Shown here: one piece after another, positions 5,212 to 8,149 of the stretch | Position numbering within the stretch: the first letter of the stretch is position 1 | Layout: the number at the start of each line of letters is the position of its first letter | Source: JALOOE01 sp964423545 | GTDB taxonomy: Bacteria; Chloroflexota; Anaerolineae; CG2-30-64-16 | Length of the DNA stretch: 8,149 nt | NCBI GenBank assembly: GCA_964423545.1 | Contig: CAYRFV010000255.1 | Span: forward strand, 1 to 8,149 | Direction of reading: 5' to 3' | Program-made: the position numbers and the translations under genes | The notes under the pieces: generated by a model | Seen by the model: the letters and a program-made list of their open reading frames with translations, nothing else | Database searches by the model: none | What the model was told of the DNA's origin: nothing

Positions 5212-7408
5212 GTGCTGCAATACAGGCGACCAGCTCACGCGCCGAAAGCCCGCCCCCGCGCGTGGCCGCCACCAAGTTGCTGACGATAGGATGGCCGCCG
5301 GGGTCCTGTGAAGACACGACCACCACAGGGATATCGCGGATTGCCGGATCGCGCCGCTTGGCCTGGAGCACCTGAAAGCCATCCATGCCGGGCATGACTA
5401 GATCGAGCAGCACCGCATCCGGTCGGTGCTGGCGCATCAAGCTCAACCCCCGCTGCCCGCTCCGGGCTTGCAGGACATCATAGCGGCGGTCGCCGGCCGC
5501 CAACATCCGGGAAAAGAGCTGCAGCGCCTCCGGCTGATCATCCACGACCAGCACCGACTTGACGGCGCTAATGCTGTCCAGTGTGTCAGCCAGCGCTTCA
5601 GCCGAAACCGGCTTGATCAGGTAACGCACCACGCCGAGTTGCGTGGCCGCGTCATGCTCCTCAGGCGCCCAACAGGTCAGCACCGGGGTCGCGCGCCACT
5701 CAGGCTGGCCGCTCAGTTGCTGCACTTGGGTTACGAGCGCGCTGCCGGGCGCGGCATTCACCACCAGCGCCTGGGCGGGTGAGCGCGCCAACTCGACCTG
5801 GGCCTGCTCGAGCGAGTTCACCCCCACGACTTCGCTGCCGGGCAGGTATCCTGTCAGCAACCGCTGGAGCACGCGGCCCGGCCCTAACACCAGATAGCGC
5901 GGCGGTACTGCCGGTCGTGGTGCTTTGGAGGGCCGCGTGCGCAGCCGATACTCGAAGTCGCCATATGGGTTGAGCCAATGCCGCTTGCGCTGGTCCGCCA
6001 AGAGGTCGTTGTTGTCGCTCCCAAATGGCAGGCTGAATCTGATCGTCGTGCCTATGCCGACCTGGCTGGTCAGGGCGATCTTCCCTCCGTGCATCTCGAC
6101 CAACCGCTTGCTGATTGCCAGCCCCAGGCCACTGCCCCCATGCCGCCGTCGGATCGATCCATCGAGCTGCTGAAATGGCTCGAACAGCCTCTCTCGATCC
6201 GCTTCTGAGATGCCAGGACCGGTATCGATCACACTGATCTCAAGCTGATCCCCTGTGCGCTGGGCCAACACCCGCACACCGCCCTGTTCGGTGAAGCGCC
6301 CCGCGTTGCTTAGGAGATTGATCAGAACCTGGCGGACACGGGTGCTGTCGCAGAAGACGGACGGCAGATCGGCGGCAAGCTCAGCCTCAAGGTACAAGCC
6401 CTTGGCTTTGAACAACCCGGCCACGGCCCGCACTGCATCATCCACGATTTGATCGGGCGCCACCCATTCGCGCTGGAGCACCATTCGGCCCGCATCAACC
6501 TGGCTCAGGTCGAGGACGTCATTGACCAGGCGGGCGAGATGCTGGCTGTTGCGTTGGATCGCGGTGATGTCAGCCAGCAGCGCCGGTGGGAGCCGTTCGC
6601 CGTACACATGTGGCGAGCGCGTGATGATCTCACTGAAGCCGATGATCATGTTCAGGGGCGTCCGCAGCTCGTGACTGACGTTGGCGACGAACTCCTCCTT
6701 CGTCCGTCGCGCTTCGTCCGCCACCTGGTACATGGCTTGCAGCCGATCCGACAGCCGGGCCAGCTCGCGATTGGCCTGCATAAGGTCTTCCTGCACCTGC
6801 TTCAGTTCCAGACGTTGGTTGCGCGCATCCTCGGCATCGGCATTCGCCCGCTCATAGCTATGAAGAGACCACTGCGTGACCGTCACCAGCGTATGGGTGG
6901 TGGCCCAGCCGAGCAGAAGCGCAACGGCGCCGCCGGCAGCCAGGCTCACCGCAGCCGCGCCGGGCAGCGGCACTGGCTCTGCTGAAGCGAGCATCCAGGC
7001 AACCCCCACGATGCCGGCCTGTGCCACCAACGCCGCGGGCCAGCCCAGCATGATGATCGCCAGAAGTGGAAAGAGCATCAAGAGCAGACCAAGCATCGGC
7101 TCACCAAAGATGCGCACTGCTGTCACGATGGCCGCAGCCAGGCCGGTCAACCACAGCGCAGAGGCGAGCACCGGACGCGCTGAGACAAGGCGCAGTGCGC
7201 CTAAGCAGACTACAAGCGCCAACAGAGCGAACGATGTGGTTTGCAGTCCGATGATACCTGGCCCGGTGGCGAAAAGAATCAATACGCAGACGCACAGAAT
7301 GCCGCTGACCGCCAGGATTAGATTGCGTGAGGTCGCGGCCAAAAGCTCACGCGCTGATCGGATGAGTTCGGGCGCAGCCTTAGGCGATGACAGCAGAGGA
7401 TACCACAT
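5144..7408 (-). CDS. Membrane-bound hybrid sensor histidine kinase with pseudo-receiver and terminal receiver
   Basis: A 754-residue integral-membrane sensor kinase. Six hydrophobic segments (about 29-47, 52-75, 79-99, 104-121, 122-141, 151-176) are joined by short loops, so there is no large external sensor domain. A charged, coiled-coil-like linker (about 185-240) leads to the dimerisation domain with phospho-acceptor H246 in NVSHELRTP. The catalytic domain is complete: N-box N364/N368, DTGPGI (395-400), FEPF (409-412) and GGSGLGLA (424-431). Residues about 502-613 fold like a receiver by pattern but lack the acidic pair and have N551 where the phospho-Asp is expected, although K599 in LIKPV remains. 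Residues about 617-736 form a second receiver with D623, D624 and D669 but without the usual Lys-Pro. A GTG 12 codons upstream (7444) is possible, but the ATG at 7408 has a better ribosome site. The 3' end overlaps the convergent regulator gene. The signal is unknown. It could be sensed within the membrane or through the transporter. Confidence 0.92.
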   Translation of the reverse strand: MWYPLLSSPKAAPELIRSARELLAATSRNLILAVSGILCVCVLILFATGPGIIGLQTTSFALLALVVCLGALRLVSARPVLASALWLTGLAAAIVTAVRIFGEPMLGLLLMLFPLLAIIMLGWPAALVAQAGIVGVAWMLASAEPVPLPGAAAVSLAAGGAVALLLGWATTHTLVTVTQWSLHSYERANADAEDARNQRLELKQVQEDLMQANRELARLSDRLQAMYQVADEARRTKEEFVANVSHELRTPLNMIIGFSEIITRSPHVYGERLPPALLADITAIQRNSQHLARLVNDVLDLSQVDAGRMVLQREWVAPDQIVDDAVRAVAGLFKAKGLYLEAELAADLPSVFCDSTRVRQVLINLLSNAGRFTEQGGVRVLAQRTGDQLEISVIDTGPGISEADRERLFEPFQQLDGSIRRRHGGSGLGLAISKRLVEMHGGKIALTSQVGIGTTIRFSLPFGSDNNDLLADQRKRHWLNPYGDFEYRLRTRPSKAPRPAVPPRYLVLGPGRVLQRLLTGYLPGSEVVGVNSLEQAQVELARSPAQALVVNAAPGSALVTQVQQLSGQPEWRATPVLTCWAPEEHDAATQLGVVRYLIKPVSAEALADTLDSISAVKSVLVVDDQPEALQLFSRMLAAGDRRYDVLQARSGQRGLSLMRQHRPDAVLLDLVMPGMDGFQVLQAKRRDPAIRDIPVVVVSSQDPGGHPIVSNLVAATRGGGLSARELVACIAALSEILAPSARSADPERQGGSFA

Positions 7409-7415
7409 ATACAGA

Positions 7416-7419
7416 CTCC
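7416..7419 (-). promoter_or_regulatory. Ribosome binding site selecting the ATG at 7408
   Basis: On the minus strand GGAG (7419 to 7416) lies 7 nt before the ATG at 7408. The alternative in-frame GTG at 7444 has no equally good site, and the 12 extra residues are not recognisable as part of a domain. The site is embedded in GCTTTCCGGAG, one arm of an inverted repeat with its partner at 7594-7604. Confidence 0.6.
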
Positions 7420-7604
7420 GGAAAGCACAGCGTCCGTAGAGCACAGCCAGCGCCGGCGACGGCTATGAGATGTCCCTTCAGTTGCGACTGGGATCAGCGA
7501 CCATGTTGAGTGCATGAGGCCCAGCCTGAACGGGCGAGAACTGAAGCGCAATTCTGGTATGACTTGTTCTGTGATGCAGGCGCATCGTCAAGCGCTTTCC
7601 GGAG
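7416..7604. repeat. 11-bp perfect inverted repeat bracketing the kinase leader
   Basis: CTCCGGAAAGC (7416-7426) and GCTTTCCGGAG (7594-7604) are exact reverse complements separated by 167 bp. The right arm sits at the predicted start of the kinase transcript, and the left arm contains the kinase Shine-Dalgarno. They could be two binding sites for one protein, or the ends of the leader could pair in RNA. Both functions are inferred. Confidence 0.5.
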
Positions 7605-7643
7605 GATTATACATGCACCGCGCAGGATTCAACAAGTGCTTTC
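7589..7643 (+). repeat. Near-identical CAAGYGCTTTC elements spaced 44 bp apart
   Basis: CAAGCGCTTTC (7589-7599) and CAAGTGCTTTC (7633-7643) differ at one base and start 44 bp apart, about four helical turns, so they lie on roughly the same face of the DNA. The first includes the perfect 8-bp palindrome AAGCGCTT (7590-7597). They flank the -10 box of the leftward kinase promoter and lie just upstream of the rightward MarR promoter. They are candidate operator half-sites, possibly for the MarR protein, but this is unproven. Confidence 0.35.
7606..7634 (-). promoter_or_regulatory. Probable promoter of the hybrid kinase gene
   Basis: A perfect TATAAT is present on the minus strand (7611 to 7606). 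Upstream, the -35 is weak: TTGTTG gives an 18-bp spacer, and TTGAAT a short 15-bp one. The predicted start of transcription is near 7599, giving a leader of about 190 nt. The nonamer ATGTATAAT around this -10 is identical to the one at 3863-3871 before the HTH/receiver regulator. Confidence 0.45.
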
Positions 7644-7650
7644 GAGAAAC

Positions 7651-7678
7651 TTGACAAGCGTCGAGTCCTGGTGATAAT
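7651..7678 (+). promoter_or_regulatory. Sigma70-type promoter of the MarR-family gene
   Basis: A perfect -35 TTGACA (7651-7656) is followed after 16 bp by GATAAT (7673-7678, five of six consensus bases). Transcription would start near 7685, about 67 nt before the MarR start codon. The -35 is embedded in the small palindrome CTTGaCAAG (7650-7658), which could be part of an autoregulatory operator. Confidence 0.65.
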
Positions 7679-7697
7679 CCGATCAGGATATTGATTA
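7675..7697. promoter_or_regulatory. Tentative operator: TAATC/GATTA inverted repeat at the MarR transcription start
   Basis: TAATC (7675-7679) and GATTA (7693-7697) are inverted about the predicted start of transcription, with a nested ATCC/GGAT pair (7677-7680 and 7686-7689). MarR proteins commonly repress their own promoters through imperfect palindromes in this position. The arms are short, so this is only a candidate. Confidence 0.25.
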
Positions 7698-7751
7698 GCC
7701 GTCTAAGTAAATCCGCGACCTTTGATCGGTTTCGCTGCGTGGGAGTCCCGG

Positions 7752-8149
7752 ATGCTAGAACCAAGGACAGATCTCGAAGCGCTCGATTTCCTGCTGGCGC
7801 AGGTGTGCCGGCTGCACTATGTGCGCGCCCAGGAGCTTCTCGATGCGATCGGCATCTATCGCGGCCAGCCCCCGGTGCTCTACGTGCTGCACGAGCAGGA
7901 GGGGCTCACGCAGAGCGAGTTGGCGGCGCGGCTGGAGGTGGCCCCGGCGACGGTGACGAAGATGCTTCAGCGGCTTGAGCGGGCCGGCTTCGTGCAGCGG
8001 CAGATCGATCGCGAGGATCAGCGTGTCTCGCGCGTCTACCTGACCGACGCCGGACGGTCGATCCAGGCGGATGTGGTCGCAGCGCTGGGCCGGTTGGCCG
8101 CAGAGACGTTCGGCGGCTTCACCATCGAGGAGCGCGTCATCCTGCGTCG
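7752..8149 (+). CDS. MarR-family transcriptional regulator (3' end outside window)
   Basis: The reading frame starts at the ATG at 7752, preceded by GGGAG (7741-7745) at 6 nt, and stays open for 132 codons to the window edge. It shows the MarR winged-helix plan. An N-terminal dimerisation helix (about 8-33) is followed by an HTH at 52-76 (LTQSELAARLEV, then TVTKMLQRLERAG). The wing carries the family signature DREDQRVSRVYLTDAGR (86-102), and the C-terminal dimer helix starts at about 103. A MarR of usual length (about 140-150 residues) would need only a few more codons. Such proteins are dimeric DNA-binding repressors, often released by small ligands and often next to an efflux gene. What follows here is outside the window. 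It has its own promoter and is divergent from the kinase, so a functional link with the sugar system is not established. Confidence 0.93.
   Translation, partial: MLEPRTDLEALDFLLAQVCRLHYVRAQELLDAIGIYRGQPPVLYVLHEQEGLTQSELAARLEVAPATVTKMLQRLERAGFVQRQIDREDQRVSRVYLTDAGRSIQADVVAALGRLAAETFGGFTIEERVILR

Larger units (their letters stand above)
7409..7751. other. Divergent intergenic region between the hybrid kinase and the MarR gene
   Basis: 343 bp without a convincing protein gene. It contains a leftward promoter for the kinase (-10 at 7606-7611) and hence a predicted leader of about 190 nt. It also holds a rightward promoter for the MarR gene (7651-7678) and three related GCTTTC-containing elements (7416-7426 minus, 7594-7604 plus, 7638-7648 plus). 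A 13-codon reading frame (7613-7654) follows a GGAGG but is probably not a gene. No tRNA, riboswitch consensus or mobile-element end was recognised. Confidence 0.7.

Noticed and set aside
6449..7439. Plus-strand frames opposite the kinase transmitter and membrane region
   Set aside because: They lie entirely antisense to conserved kinase motifs, show no domain, and are best explained by GC-rich codon bias.
7409..7444. Upstream GTG start for the hybrid kinase
   Set aside because: The ATG at 7408 has a well-placed GGAG, and the extra 12 residues precede a normal-looking cytoplasmic N terminus.
7741..7749. GGGAgTCCC mini-hairpin over the MarR ribosome site
   Set aside because: The arms are only 4 bp with a 1-nt loop, which cannot form a stable RNA hairpin.
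7691..7978. 95-codon plus-strand frame overlapping the MarR gene
   Set aside because: It is a frame-shifted shadow. The frame starting at 7752 carries the MarR signature residues and a proper ribosome site.

Overview
The window looks like chromosomal DNA of a GC-rich bacterium, most likely a member of the Chloroflexota. This rests on recalled family resemblance, not a search. Two things point there: the N-terminal helical/HTH module followed by an ATPase-like and a receiver domain in the protein at 3934-5211, and the multi-membrane hybrid kinase at 5144-7408. No phage, transposon, CRISPR or RNA gene was recognised.

Left part (116-3793, minus strand): a three-gene carbohydrate importer operon of the LplB/LplC/LplA (YteP/YtcP/YtcQ) type. 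It reads right to left as permease, permease, lipoprotein solute-binding protein. No ATPase or glycoside hydrolase gene is present in the window, so the ABC subunit is presumably supplied from elsewhere. A GC-rich, palindrome-dense stretch at about 45-77 follows the last gene.

Middle (3794-7408): a 140-bp divergent spacer, with a good sigma70-type promoter facing right, separates the transporter from an unusual regulator. That regulator combines an HTH, a degenerate histidine-kinase-type ATPase domain and an intact receiver. It is convergent with, and overlaps by 68 bp, a large membrane hybrid histidine kinase. The kinase carries a complete transmitter, a pseudo-receiver without its phospho-aspartate, and a terminal receiver that has its aspartates but lacks the conserved lysine. 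The two are plausible signalling partners, and by analogy with YesMN-type systems beside lpl-type transporters they may control sugar uptake. That link is inference.

Right part (7409-8149): a 343-bp divergent intergenic region with a leftward promoter for the kinase, a rightward promoter for a MarR-family regulator and several related short repeats, including an 11-bp inverted repeat that brackets the kinase leader. The MarR gene runs off the right edge of the window.
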